60,000 nucleotides of DNA from Cryptomeria japonica (taxonomy: Eukaryota; Streptophyta; Pinopsida; Cupressales; Cupressaceae), in NCBI RefSeq assembly GCF_030272615.1, contig NC_081413.1:557905136-557965135 (forward strand), given 5' to 3'. The notes beneath the pieces were generated by a model. That model saw nothing but the letters and a program-made list of their open reading frames with translations. It did no database searches and was not told the origin of the DNA. Shown here one piece after another: positions 12,650 to 23,759 of this stretch. Positions within the stretch are counted from its first letter, which is position 1. Each line of letters starts with the position of its first letter. A program made the position numbers and the translations under genes.

Positions 12650-13262
12650 TAATCTGGTAGATGTGGGCCCTCTATTTCAGTGCTATCCACCCTGACATTT
12701 TATCTCCTAAGAAATTGACGTGGCAACTTCTTACTTGCCGAAAAACATTTTGGTCTCCTCGAAACTCATATTCTCATCGAAATCATTTTGCTGTCCACCA
12801 GGTTTCATGTCGAAAGACTTTGGAGTTCGGTGACTTCTTTTGTCCTCCCATCGAACCTCATATCCTTATCGATATTATTCATTGATGTAGTTTTCTTTTG
12901 TTTTATCGATATCACTTTTTTGATGAGAATGCTTCTTTCGATGAATCTTCTTTATCTTGCATCGATGATATTGTTTCTTCGAAAGACTTTTCTCATCAAT
13001 GGGGGCCACCTTTACTTTCTTCGATACCTTTTGTTGGTGGGACCATCTCTTTTAGTGAGTCTTTTTGCATTGATAGTGTTATATCCTCGAAGACTTTTCT
13101 TGTTGATTAGAACCATCTCCACTTTCCTCGATATCTTTTATCGATGGAGTTACTATCTTTGACGAGTCCTTTTTGAAGTTGATCAACATTTGCTTTCTTT
13201 GATGCCCCTTTTATATCGATGAGACATCGCTGGGTCTCATCGATACTGTTTGAATCTTAGAT
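12650..13262 (-). mobile_element. LTR-like segment with dense TCGA motifs (copy A)
   Basis: It is similar in motif order to 23,830-24,540: CTCGAAAC..CATATCCT, TTCGATGA..GCTCCTTTC-like blocks, CTTTCTTCGATA, and TTATATCGATGAGACATC. I count about 15 TCGA tetramers in roughly 500 bp. The position upstream of a minus-strand element ORF suggests a 5' LTR. Exact TG..CA borders and target duplications were not found. Confidence 0.45.
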
Positions 13263-14154
13263 ACTTTGATAGAATGCTTTAAGACTTGTTCAATAACTTA
13301 TGGGTTATTACGGTATCAATGAAAATGACAATTTCTTACAAAGAGAGATGGCTTGTATGATTTAATTTCTCAAATCAAGATATTTTACTTAATTCAGATT
13401 TAATGCTCAACAGAATGACTGCACTATCACCAATCTAACTTGAATATTTGACTACTCTTTAGATTATGATTATGACTGTCATGATATTTCATGAGACTGC
13501 TCTATCCCCATATGAAACCTTTTGTTCCCACAAATCAATGCTTTGAACCTGACTGCAACTTTATAGTGATCATTGTCTTTGTACAGTAAGCTTGCTACTT
13601 TCTCAACTTTTGATATATTGGAGGCTCCTAGGATGGTTTCTATCTTATAGTCACAATACCTTGCTATAATTTGTAGCTATTCTATGTTTATTTATTTTCT
13701 ATGTTTATTTGTTTTCCACTCTTAACTCATAGTTCAACCGAATATGGTTCATCTTGGAATCAATGCACATTGGCTATAATCAAATTATAACTAGTCTCCA
13801 TGGTTGCAAGACCTGAAGAAGGATTCTTATCATCAATTAGATGCATACTTTTGCGAATATAGAAAGACAAAAAAATATATCAGAACCGTATTTTTTGTTG
13901 AGTCATAATATGATGTGTTAATTTACCTAAATAAGGGAACCAATGTTGTATTAGGTTTAATTCCATGATGACAGTTGAAGCTTGTTAGAGATAGGGGATT
14001 TGTAGCAGTTGGCTTGTTAGGTTATGTCACAATCCCATGAAGGTCCTGCAAACTGTTAATGTTAGTAGACATGAGATTGTTATTTAATGAATTGGATCAG
14101 CTAAACCTAGAAGTTCTATAACCAATGAATCAACTAACTCAAGTGTATGTTAAT
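13263..14154 (+). other. Flank of the nested gypsy insertion; probable copia LTR 5' part
   Basis: No coding frame is recognised. The last part (from about 13,983, TGTTAGAGATAGGGG) is a plausible start of the copia LTR that resumes at 19,516 after the gypsy insertion: the word CTCAAGTGTATG just before 14,150 recurs at about 19,608 in the right-hand flank. The left border is a guess. Confidence 0.4.
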
Positions 14155-14864
14155 GTAGATAGGAAAATGGAATGCATCAAAAGCAATATTAAACTAGCTC
14201 AACCACAAAAACTAGATTGCAGTGATAAGAAATCCTAAAAAAATTCAATTAAGGCATGAAGATGAAATACTAAAATGAAATACAAACCCAAAGCATGTAT
14301 CTCCTTCATTGTTCCTCCATTGTCCTTCTTTCTCCTCCAAATAGCGGATTTGTGTGGATCTCACCTACAAGTGCAAAAGCATGAAGCAAGATTGATTTTG
14401 ATAGCATGAGGATACTAGAAGCATGGTTGATTAATTCGATTTGAAAATGTGATTAATTCCTCCCTTGATTGAAAAAACTCATCCAATTTATAAACAAATT
14501 GGAGAGAGGACAAGATTAGCATGAAGAGATTTGAATGGAAATTCAAATCATGAATGGCAAAATTATGATAAATTATGACAAGATTGACATGCAAGATTGA
14601 TTGATTGACAAAATTATGACAAATTATGACAAGATTAAAATGCCTTTCCCATGAAAAAAGGGAAGAGAGAAAATAGCCTCCATGATGGAAGCATAAACAT
14701 AGGAGAAAATTAGGGGAAAAATTAGAAAAATTGAAGAAAATAAGAGAAATAGAAATTAGGAATTAGGAGAAATTAGTAAATTGGAAAATTGAGGAAAAAG
14801 ATGAAATAGAAATTAGGTGAATTAATTAAGAGGTTTTCATCCATTAATTATCCTCTTGGCGTGA
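14155..14864 (-). repeat. Left (3') LTR, truncated
   Basis: Near-identical to the start of the right LTR, including GGAAAATGGAATGCATCAAA and ATTAATTAAGAGGTTTTCAT. The match ends at CCATTAATTA, after which unrelated sequence follows. In element orientation the 5' half of this LTR is missing. Confidence 0.8.
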
Positions 14865-14993
14865 GGTTGGACTTTGGATATGCATGGAGGATTCTGACAA
14901 GGAATCAATGTTTTGGCATGAAGGAAATGCACTTTGAACATTTGTGATGGATTCTGGCAAGGAATCAATGCTTGAACATGAGGAAGAGGGACT

Positions 14994-16169
14994 TCAAATG
15001 GGGTCCTCTAAAACAAGTAATGGCAATAAAGTGCATGGTGGCATTGGGTCTTGTATTTCTGAAACATGACAAGGATGTGCATCATGAATTGGATTATCTT
15101 GGCAATCAATTATGGATAGCCCTTGGATAATTTCATCCTTGGGTGTATTGTTTGATGAGGACAATATGGAAGGTTCTTGTGAAACTTCTAAAGGTGTAGG
15201 GATAGATGCCACTGGAGAGTCAATTTGTTTGTGGGGGGATGAGGCATTGCTAGACATAATTGTATTGTCTTGACCTTCTTCAAAGAACTCACTTGGTAGG
15301 TTCCTTAAGAGCCTTGCAATAAAGCCACCTTTCTTTCGAGGTTTTGACATGGTTGTATTTGGAATTTGAACTTGTTTGGAAATAATTTGGTCTTGGTTTG
15401 ATGTCATGTTTTGATTTCAAACTAGATGTTGACCAAATTGGTTTGACATGTTCAAAATTTGGCTTGATGCATGTTGTAACATTTGTTTTTGAATGTTTGG
15501 TTGTGGTTGTTGACATTGATATGTTAATTGAACTTGTTGATATTCCACCATTGGTTGAACTATTTGTGGACATTGTATAGTTGGTTGGACATATTGTTGA
15601 ATTTGGACCATTGGTTGTGTTGGTTGTATATGTTGGACCATTGGTTTTGTCTGTTGGAAATGTTGTAGCTATTGAACAATTGGTTGTGATGGTTGAAAAT
15701 CTAATTGATAGTAAACACCTTCTTGTTCTTGTTGTGGAGGCACATAATGTTGTTGTCTCTTTTCTTGAAATTGTTTCATCATCTCTATTTGTGAGAAGAG
15801 AGCTGGTATGTCTGATCGTTTAATAAGAGATCTTACATCAATTGGCTCAATTTTTGGATTTCGACCTGGAAATTTTTTAAACATTTTGGATATTTGTGAT
15901 CTATTCTTCTCAATGTTTTTCACTTTTTGTTCCAAGATCTCTTTTTCTTGAGCTAGTTTCTCCTTTAGTTTTTGTATTTGGACATTTACATCATCATGAT
16001 AAGTTTGATCCAAGTTCTGAGACATGTAGAGATTGGATTGACATGATTGATTTCTCAATTGTGATGACATGGCTTCATAAGAAGGTTGAGACCTCATTTC
16101 AACAAACATGTCACTATGCAATGCAACTAATGGGATTGACAAATGTAACCTAAAAGGATGACAATGCAA
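14994..16169 (-). pseudogene. Gypsy-type gag-like ORF (Gln/Pro-rich)
   Basis: A continuous minus-strand frame of about 391 codons with two nonsense codons (TAG at 15,669-15,671, TGA at 15,417-15,419) and no frameshift. The N-terminal part has a coiled coil (VQIQKLKEKLAQEKEIL) followed by a basic KMFKKFPGRNPK. The middle is rich in Gln, Pro, Val and Met. The C-terminal part starts near TTMSKPRKKGGFIARLLRN and resembles the region just before the protease in the gypsy element at 39.3-40.0 kb. No zinc knuckle or protease motif remains. It probably encoded a structural linker between capsid and protease in the parent element. Confidence 0.6.
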
Positions 16170-18084
16170 CTAAATGTTTTTGTACCTTTTGAATTTTTGG
16201 AGACAAGCTTTTGAAATGCAAAGCTAAAGACACAACCTTGGGAAGTTGAAATGAAGTCAAGAACTTAAAGGACAAAGGACCAAATGACAATAGGACAAAT
16301 TGACAATGTCTCACTTATATGCTTGGATACTAAGCTAGGTTTGACAAAAATTATATTAATGAAAGGACAAATTTTAGACAAGGTCAAGACTCCTTAACAA
16401 CAACTTAGGGTATCATCCAAAGTTTTGATTTTTTAAGTTTGACAAACCAAATTTTTGAGACTAAATGCAAGAAGGCAATTATTATGACAATGATTTAGAA
16501 TATGACATGAAAATGATCTAAGGATATGATAGGACAAGATGAAGCCAAGACAAGATGACAATACAATGACAAGGATATGTGAAGACCAATGACTTGGAAT
16601 ATGCGAAATGCAACCTAGGCAATACCTAATTTTAGCATGACAAGGATAATGCAGGAATGTCACCTAAATGGAAATCTAACTTGGGTATGACAATGAAATG
16701 CAAACTTAGAGAAACAATTTTGAACCTAAGTGCAAAATGAGGACACTTGCAATGAAAAGGACTAAAATGAAGGGAGATGACAATATGTCCTAGGATCTAA
16801 GTTCGACTATGCAAAACCTAGCCTAAAGTGATATGAATTTTGAAACAAGGATATTCAATGTTTTGACAAGCCATGTTCAAATGTTGGATGAATACTTGGA
16901 CAAACTTGGACTTATGTTTCGATTTTGTTTTGAATTGAAGGTTGTTGATTTTGAAAAACCGAGTTGATTATGAGAACTTTTTGAAAGTTTTTTTTTTTAT
17001 TTAATCTTTGACAATCATGGAAGACAAAATGTTTGTTTCAATTTGATTCAAGACAATCAAGCACATTCACAAAAAATCCTATGGTTGGCAAGGACAATAT
17101 CTATTGAATCCTCTAACCATAAAATACAACACTTAGCCGGATAGTTAGACGCTTGGTAGCATTGGCTCCCCCTTACAGTGCACTCACTTCTCGGGCATAC
17201 CAAGCTTCGAGTTCAAGGGGCATCACTTCCCAAGAACTTGCTATCTCTAACTAAGGAGTACATGAGAGGTGTCTTCGGCATGCGCATATCACAACACATA
17301 AGGCAACAGATAGAAGTATTTTGGCCTCTAAAAACAAGAGATTCTAGTAAGGGCATCCATTCGGGTGGGTATTGATCCGACGAATAAATCATCACAATAC
17401 CATTCCAGCACCCGTTGTCTACAAATTTCATTGCATCCATAGTTATTTAGAGTGGTTCGAAAGAGCTTGGCTTTAGCTCATCACCACTTTGGGTCATTCC
17501 CTCTCACCAATGCTTGTGTGAAGTGCCAGGCAAATCTGGAGGCAGGCCCAATTCTAAGGGTTAAAACATGCGATCAAGCTAAAAACAAACAAAGCATGCA
17601 TGGTGTTCATTAACCTTTAATAAATTAAATATGCAACTACTTTAAAAAATGCAAGCACAATGTTTTAGTGAAAGTCTTTGACCGCATCCTGCATAAGATT
17701 TGTTAGTAGTTGTATTTTTAGTCTTTGTCACATGTAACGCCAAGATGCTGCATAGAGAATCAGTACCAAGGAAAAACCAGAATGCAAGAAATAGAATGAA
17801 AACAAACTAATTTGCAAGTAAAAACACTGATTTTACCTCTGTTTCTGGCCTTACATAGGCGCATAATGTCTCAACACAGGCGCAGGATGTCTTGACACAT
17901 GCATAGATCCCATCAACACAGGCGCAGGATGTCTTGACACAGGCACAGATCTCTTCAACACAAGCGCAAGATGTCTTGACATAGGCGCATGAGTTTGCAG
18001 AAAGCTCTAAGTCACCCTATTTCTTGAGTTTTCACCTGCAAATCAGCTCAAGATCACTCAAAACATGTTTAAGGGGGTTAAGAT
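16170..18084 (-). other. Leader region of the gypsy-like element
   Basis: No reliable coding frame. The sequence is rich in GACAA/AAATGACA words on the plus strand and contains the short tandem repeat at about 17,876-17,995. It lies between the primer site and the gag-like frame, where gypsy elements carry an untranslated leader. Confidence 0.5.
17876..17995. repeat. About 42-bp tandem repeat, three degenerate copies
   Basis: Copies contain GGCGCAGGATGTCTTGACAC followed by a variable CAGATC..TCAACACA spacer. It lies in the leader of the pol-less gypsy-like element, near its primer site. Confidence 0.7.
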
Positions 18085-18102
18085 TCACGTCGGGTTCACC
18101 AA
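18085..18102 (-). promoter_or_regulatory. Candidate primer-binding site
   Basis: Directly after the minus-strand LTR end, spaced by a few A/T, the element reads TGGTGAACCCGACGTGAA. The opening TGG (complement of the tRNA CCA end) and the position fit a primer site. I cannot name the tRNA with confidence. Confidence 0.55.
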
Positions 18103-18106
18103 AAAA

Positions 18107-19510
18107 TATAGGTAGGAAAATGGAATGCATCAAAAGCAATATTAAACTAGCTCAACCACAAAAACTAGATTGCAATGATAAGAAATCCTAAAAACATTCA
18201 ATAAAGGCATGAAGATGAAATACTAAAATGAAATGCAAACCCAAAGCATGTATCTCCTTCATTGTTCCTCCATTGTCCTTCTTTCTCCTCCAAATAGCGG
18301 ATTTGTGTGGATCTCACCTACAAGTGCAAAAGCATGAAGCAAGATTGATTTTGATAGCGCAAGGATACTAGAAGCATGGTTGATTAATTCAATTCAAAAA
18401 TGTGATTAATTCCTCCCTTGATTGAAGAAACTCATCCAATTTATAAACAAATTGGAGAGAGGACAAGATTAGCATGAAGAGATTTGAATGGAAATTCAAA
18501 TCATGAATGGCAAAATTATGACAAATTATGACAAGATTGACATGCAAGATTGATTGATTGACAAAATTATGATAAATTATGACAAGATTAAAATGACATT
18601 CCCATGAAAAAAGGGAAGAGAGAAAATAGCCTCCATGATGGAAGCATAAACATAGGAGAAAATTAGGGGAAAAATTAGAAAAATTGAAGAAAATAGGAGA
18701 AATAGAAATTAGGAATTAGGAGAAATTAGTAAATTGGAAACTTGAGGAAAAAGATGAAATAGAATTAGGTGAATTAATTAAGAGGTTTTCATCCATTAAT
18801 TAATTCATGAAAAAGACCTAGGACTAAATAAATAGATTTATTTAACCCACCAAGAAGAAGAAAAGGATAAAATGATCAAATCATAAAACCCTAGAAATAA
18901 GAGGACAAGGAATTAGGTCAAGACAACAAGAAATTAATGTAGGTTCGATCATGATTTTGATTGACAAAGGACCAGTGCTGATAAATGATTTAGATTGGTT
19001 GACAAATTGACCAAGATTGACAAAAAGATCAAATTGATAGGCGCCAATTGATGAGGAACGATGACTAATTGATCCAAACTGACATGATTGAAAAGGACAA
19101 CGATTGATGACAAATCGATCGCAAAATGACAAGATTGACAAGGACAAAGATCAATGACGAATTGATTGCAAAATGATGAGATTGACAAGGACAAGGATTG
19201 ATGACGAATCGATCACAAAATGACAAGATTGACAAAGACAAAGATCAATGACGAATCGATCGCAAAATGACGAAATTGACAAGAGGACAAAGATCGATCA
19301 AAATCATGACTGGAGATTGTTATCGACAAGACCAAATTTGAAAGTGAGAAAAATGAGGAATGTAGAAGAAGGACTCGATGCTTGCAAATGATAAAGACCA
19401 AGTGCAGAACATAGAGGAAATGTTAATGCAACGCAAGAACCCTAAAATAAGGCAATGCGCAAAGGTTAAAGTACGACTCCGCAAGTGTTGACCATTTTTA
19501 GATGTCTACA
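18107..19510 (-). repeat. Right (5') LTR of the gypsy-like element
   Basis: 1,404 bp ending on the plus strand in GATGTCTACA, that is, starting TGTAGACATCTAAAAATGGT on the minus strand. The same opening (TGTAnaCACCTAAAAATGG) is found at the LTR start of the 33,552-43,155 element. The segment 19,010-19,310 holds a degenerate array of GATTGACAAGGACAAAGAT-like units. Confidence 0.8.
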
Positions 19511-19515
19511 GTTAA

Positions 19516-20068
19516 TTATCTTATGATGGTCATTTATGAACGTTATTCTTAGTAGACATTAAGCAGTTCGCTAGATAGTTGGTTAGTAAACCAGTGAGTT
19601 AGTTGGCTCAAGTGTATGCTATTTATCATATGATGGTTGTTAATAACCATTATTGTTAGTACACATTAAGCAGATGGCTTGTTTAGATGGTTGGTAACTA
19701 GTGAGTTTGTTGAGCTCAAGAATTGGATGTACAAGTCGAGCAAGGGAGGTGAACACTAACAATGCATTGGTGCTTGCAATGTTAAAACCTTGGCCAAGAT
19801 GGTGATGCTTTATCTAAGTGATGAAATTGGCCATTTGAATTACATTCTCATATTGATTAGCTTAATAATATTTGTTCAATTTTTTTTATCGTTAAAAGAT
19901 TACCTTCCTTTTAGATAAATTAGTTAGATTCTTATTATGTTGAAGAACATTTAGTTAGTTTTGTCCTTCAACTGAAGTAGTTATGTTTTATTTTGAAATG
20001 CTCAATTTTTTATCTTAATATAGATCGCAATTTATTTTCATTAAGTATAGAATTGATGGAATATTACA
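19516..20068 (+). mobile_element. Copia LTR remainder
   Basis: This is the right-hand continuation of the LTR split by the gypsy-like insertion. It carries two diverged copies of CTCAAGTGTATG..ATGATGGT..GTTAGTA..ACATTAAGCAG and ends in ATATTACA just before a primer-site-like sequence at 20,072. No second LTR or copia coding sequence follows, because minus-strand material begins soon after. The element is a fragment. Confidence 0.5.
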
Positions 20069-20071
20069 TAT

Positions 20072-20088
20072 GGTATTAGAGCAACCAA
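20072..20088 (+). promoter_or_regulatory. Candidate copia primer-binding site
   Basis: TATGGTATTAGAGCAACC follows the LTR end. It differs by one base from the usual initiator-Met primer sequence TGGTATCAGAGC. It indicates that the LTR to the left was plus-oriented. Confidence 0.6.
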
Positions 20089-20488
20089 GTTCGACATTGA
20101 ACCTTAGGCTTTCCACCTATAAACAAAACTATATTGAACCATGGTTGAGATAATATGCAGGCACACTATATACAAAACTATATTCGCAAGTAAATCTTTT
20201 ATTCAAATCCACAATATGAAACACAAAGTTTTACTAGAAGAACACAAGTAACCTTATCTCCTTTAGATAATATCACAAGTAACTACCTACAGAAAGATGC
20301 AGTAATCCACAACATATACACAAAGGAAAGATGACTGATTATATTATGTATGTTTGCAAAATGGTGCAATAGTAAGCCTGAGGCTATATTCTACTTCTTC
20401 TCTAATGATCCTTATTGTTACAAAAGTTCCCTCATTTATATGAGGGTATACATTGTCACCAAGCATCGTTCTTTTCATCACATAACTA

Positions 20489-23400
20489 TTAATTAGCACT
20501 TTTGTTAACAAACTGGAAGATAAACAAGTTCAGCATTCCTATGTGTTGAATGTACTTATCATCTTTATACATTAGAATGCCATTGTTTAGTGTCCTCATG
20601 TTGCTTTCTATGTGGAAATGATTGGATAGAATATGGTTAACACAAACTGACAATTCTTTGTCTTGATCCAACTCTACTACTGCTCGATTATTCTCATCAA
20701 TGAACTCTTGTTTTCACTGTTCGAACGATACTAACTCACCATTACTGTAAAAAGAGGGCACCCTAGAGGTATTCCCATCATCCAACCTCTGAAGCTCTTT
20801 CCTTAATTGAATTGCCAATTCATCATGGGACTTCTAGTAAGCCTCGGCTTCAATTTTCTCACCTGGATTAATCAGACTGTTGTCATTCATCATGTCTTCC
20901 AACCAAGACCTAAGCCTTTCATGCTCTTTCAAAGCTCTGACTGTTCCAGTGTATGTTTTCCAATAGATTTTTGCAACTTGCATCATAGTTTTGAACCTAT
21001 GTTCAATGATCTCTAGAATCAACTTATCCATCTTTTGTTGTACCTTTTCTACTTGTCAAGATGTCTTTTCAGCCCTGTTCCTCCAATACATAGTGTTTGT
21101 CAAGGCATCCATGGCATCTCTGTCAACACCGTATGTCATCCCTGTTTGACTGGTACCTGTATCAATCTAAAGCAATCTTGCTTGCAACCTTTGTTTTTCT
21201 TTATCGGTTTTCTCATATAGGCTTTTGTATGTAGAATTTTCTCAAACTAGAAAGTCTATCTGATCTTCGTTCAGTTTAGCAACATCCAAATTGAGTTTGG
21301 CAGTTGTTCTAGGGTCAGTCTTTCCGACATGCTGCACCATCAAATATCCAAAAGCTTCTTCTGTATCAACCAATATAGGTCTTTTATCTTTGGGATAGAT
21401 AGCCCACTGTAGAAGAGCCTTTTGATCTGGATCATATCCTGATCCTCTAAAGAGTTTATCAATCTCTTTTGGCATCATTTTCCTACTTGGGTCTTGTTTC
21501 TTGAGGAATCCATCAAACAACAAGGCAGAGTTCATGTCCCATCTAGAGTATAATAGCACACCAACTTCCTTAAGCAACTATCTTCCCTTCCTAGGTGTCA
21601 TTTCTCTCATCATAAGATCCATCTCCTCTTGTAACTTTTGAAGCTGTTGCTCTTCTTCACCATTTCTCATGTTATTCCTAATTTGAGATCCTTTATGTTG
21701 ATAGAGGAATGCAATGAACTCCTTGGAAGCAATGAAGTCACTATCAGCAATGAAATCCTCATGCTCCAAGACTCTGATGTCAGCCACTTCTCAAACATTT
21801 AGTTGTCCTATTGCCAAGTCTATCGGTGTATCCTCTTCATCACTAGGGGGGTAATCCTCTCAAGGAGTGAATGGAATGATGCTAGATGTGGAAGTAGGAG
21901 ACATATGATCCAAAGGCTCTATATTCCTAATAGTATCAATGTAATCCCTAAAAACATGAGGCGGGACTCCCTCAAGTATTTCCAATTCATGCTCCACAAG
22001 TTTGTTGGCCAACTCCATGGGGTCTTCAATCTTTTGTAGCACGTTCTCATCCATTTTCCTTCTAAAAAGCTTCCATTTATAAGCCTGCATTTCTTTCTCA
22101 AACTTTATTCGCTTCACTCTAGCCTCTTCTCTACCAATGTTCTTAATGAAGTCATCCAATAGGTAAGATTTATGCTCTCCAACCTTCAGCTTTTGTGATG
22201 ACCGGGCTATCCTTATGTATCCTTCAGGATCAAAATTGGTCCCTGGATCCCCTATAGCCATGCCATAATAATCCAATTTTGTCTGTAGCAAGCCATAACT
22301 CTTTGAACTTTTCACAATAAAATCTGAAAATACTAACAACCCAGGTACAATTGATTGTTTCCCATGGCTTGTCAGATTTTCTGTACTAACTATTGACAGT
22401 TGCCTCACAATTTCTAGACAAGCCACTCTATTAGGGACTGTAAGTGGTAGTAAGTATGGTCTCCCTCTGAACCCATATACCCTGACTTGTGTGCAGTCTG
22501 AAAAATAATACCAATCTCCCTAATTGTGTTCAATTGAGGGATCTTCAGCAAAATCTTTTGGACTTAGGAATCTTTGAACCTCTGGTGCAAGGGCATGATC
22601 GCACAAGCATCCCAATAGTCTATATAATGGATTGACAAAGAACTCCTAAAAATGCCAATATTGATTATTCGCATACCTCTGGTCCCATGGAAAAATCCAT
22701 AGTTGCACTGGTTTTCTCATCCCAACATTGTGATAACCCTTCTGGTCATAACCCTTCAACTTGGCCCACATACAAGAGCATATGCATAAGTAAGGAATAA
22801 TGTTTGAAATGAACATTGATGACACCCCCCTTTAACTTTTCTAACCCATGATTCAATTTACCTCAAACAAATAAGCAGAAAAATCAAAGAACTGGGGGTC
22901 CTTAGACTGCAAATCGATACAAATGACCATGGCTGCAACATCCATCAAAGGATGGGATTTTATCCCTAGCACTTGGGCAACACAGTAATAGGTATACTTG
23001 AAATATGGATGGAAAGAGTTGACATCATAGGGAGCTTTGTCATCTTGACCTAGTGGCACTAAGGACCCTGCATTCCTAGGTCTATGTATAGAGAGTCTCC
23101 ACATTTTGTAAATGTGCTCTAAGTTAAAATATTCACTTGTTAACTTCTTGAAGTCAATCAATTCTTCAAATCCCTAATCCAACTTGAACGTAGTGTCAAT
23201 AACCTCCTTTCTGATTGCAAGAATTGGCTCACCCATGTAGTTATATATGGTCCTATTTTTAGGGTCATAATTATTTGCCAATGCCTTCATGAGCTCCACA
23301 TTCACGAATACATTAGCCACAGCTAACCTTTCTAAGTTCAATTGTCATAAATTGTTGATAGGTTGAGGGGCAACTCTTCTATTGTACCCATATATGAATA

Positions 23401-23629
23401 ATTCATACCCTCTCAGTTCTATCCATATGTCTCCAAGATCCTCAAAATGGTCCTCCATGCCTTCCCCATCAGCTCTAATCTTCTTGGACCTCAAACTAGG
23501 TGATGGCCACTGGTTAATCAGGTCTTGGGCCAAAGAATGCCCTTCCCTTTTCTATCTTTTAAGTTTTTCCTCTGCATCGATAGGTTCTTTTCCCTTTTTG
23601 GTCTTATTTGTTTTAGATGATGATTCCAT
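20489..23629 (-). pseudogene. 1,046-codon unknown ORF of a pol-less LTR-type element
   Basis: One minus-strand frame runs from MESSSKTNKTKKGKEP at 23,629 to a double stop TAA TAG (TAA at 20,489-20,491). I counted 16 internal stops (8 TAG, 7 TGA, 1 TAA) and no shift of frame. Every stop can come from CAG, CGA or CAA by one C-to-T change. I see no protease, RT, RNase H, integrase or zinc knuckle. The first 40 residues are Lys/Ser-rich. A globular region follows (DLGDIWIELRGYELFIYGYN, NRTIYNYMGEPILAIRK, YGFRGRPYLLPLTVPNRVA). The last 400 residues are charged, with coiled-coil stretches (EEQQLQKLQEEMDLMMREM, VEKVQQKMDKLILEIIEHRF). It lies behind an LTR-like sequence. I do not recognise a function; it resembles uncharacterised ORFs of non-autonomous plant LTR elements only in general character. 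Confidence 0.7.
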
Positions 23630-23759
23630 TTGAATTTTAAAAAAGAGGTCTGTGTGCAAACAACTTACTTTGAATTACTGAGCTTTATCTGTGAATTCAT
23701 CCAATTCCTTCTTTCAGTTCATCGCCTATGAATTCCTTAATGTTGTGTCCTTTGATGTT

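Larger units (their letters stand above)
14155..19510 (-). mobile_element. Non-autonomous gypsy-like LTR element without pol
   Basis: It is bounded by the perfect 5-bp duplication GTTAA (14,150-14,154 and 19,511-19,515). The plus strand begins TGTAGATAGG and ends GATGTCTACA. The right LTR (18,107-19,510) is complete. The left LTR (14,155 to about 14,864) matches only its first 700 bp, because a deletion removed the rest plus the polypurine tract. The interior holds one gag-like frame on the minus strand (14,994-16,169) and a long leader; protease, RT, RNase H and integrase are absent. The gag-like frame shares MSKP..KKGG and a SSN..SPHK..DS..A.IPTPLE pattern with the gypsy element at 33,552-43,155, so this is probably a deletion derivative of a related family. 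Confidence 0.8.

Noticed and set aside
20489-23629. Recoding (alternative genetic code) or introns as the reason for many in-frame stops
   Set aside because: All three stop types occur, each explainable by C-to-T change, with continuous protein-like sequence on both sides and no GT..AG borders needed.
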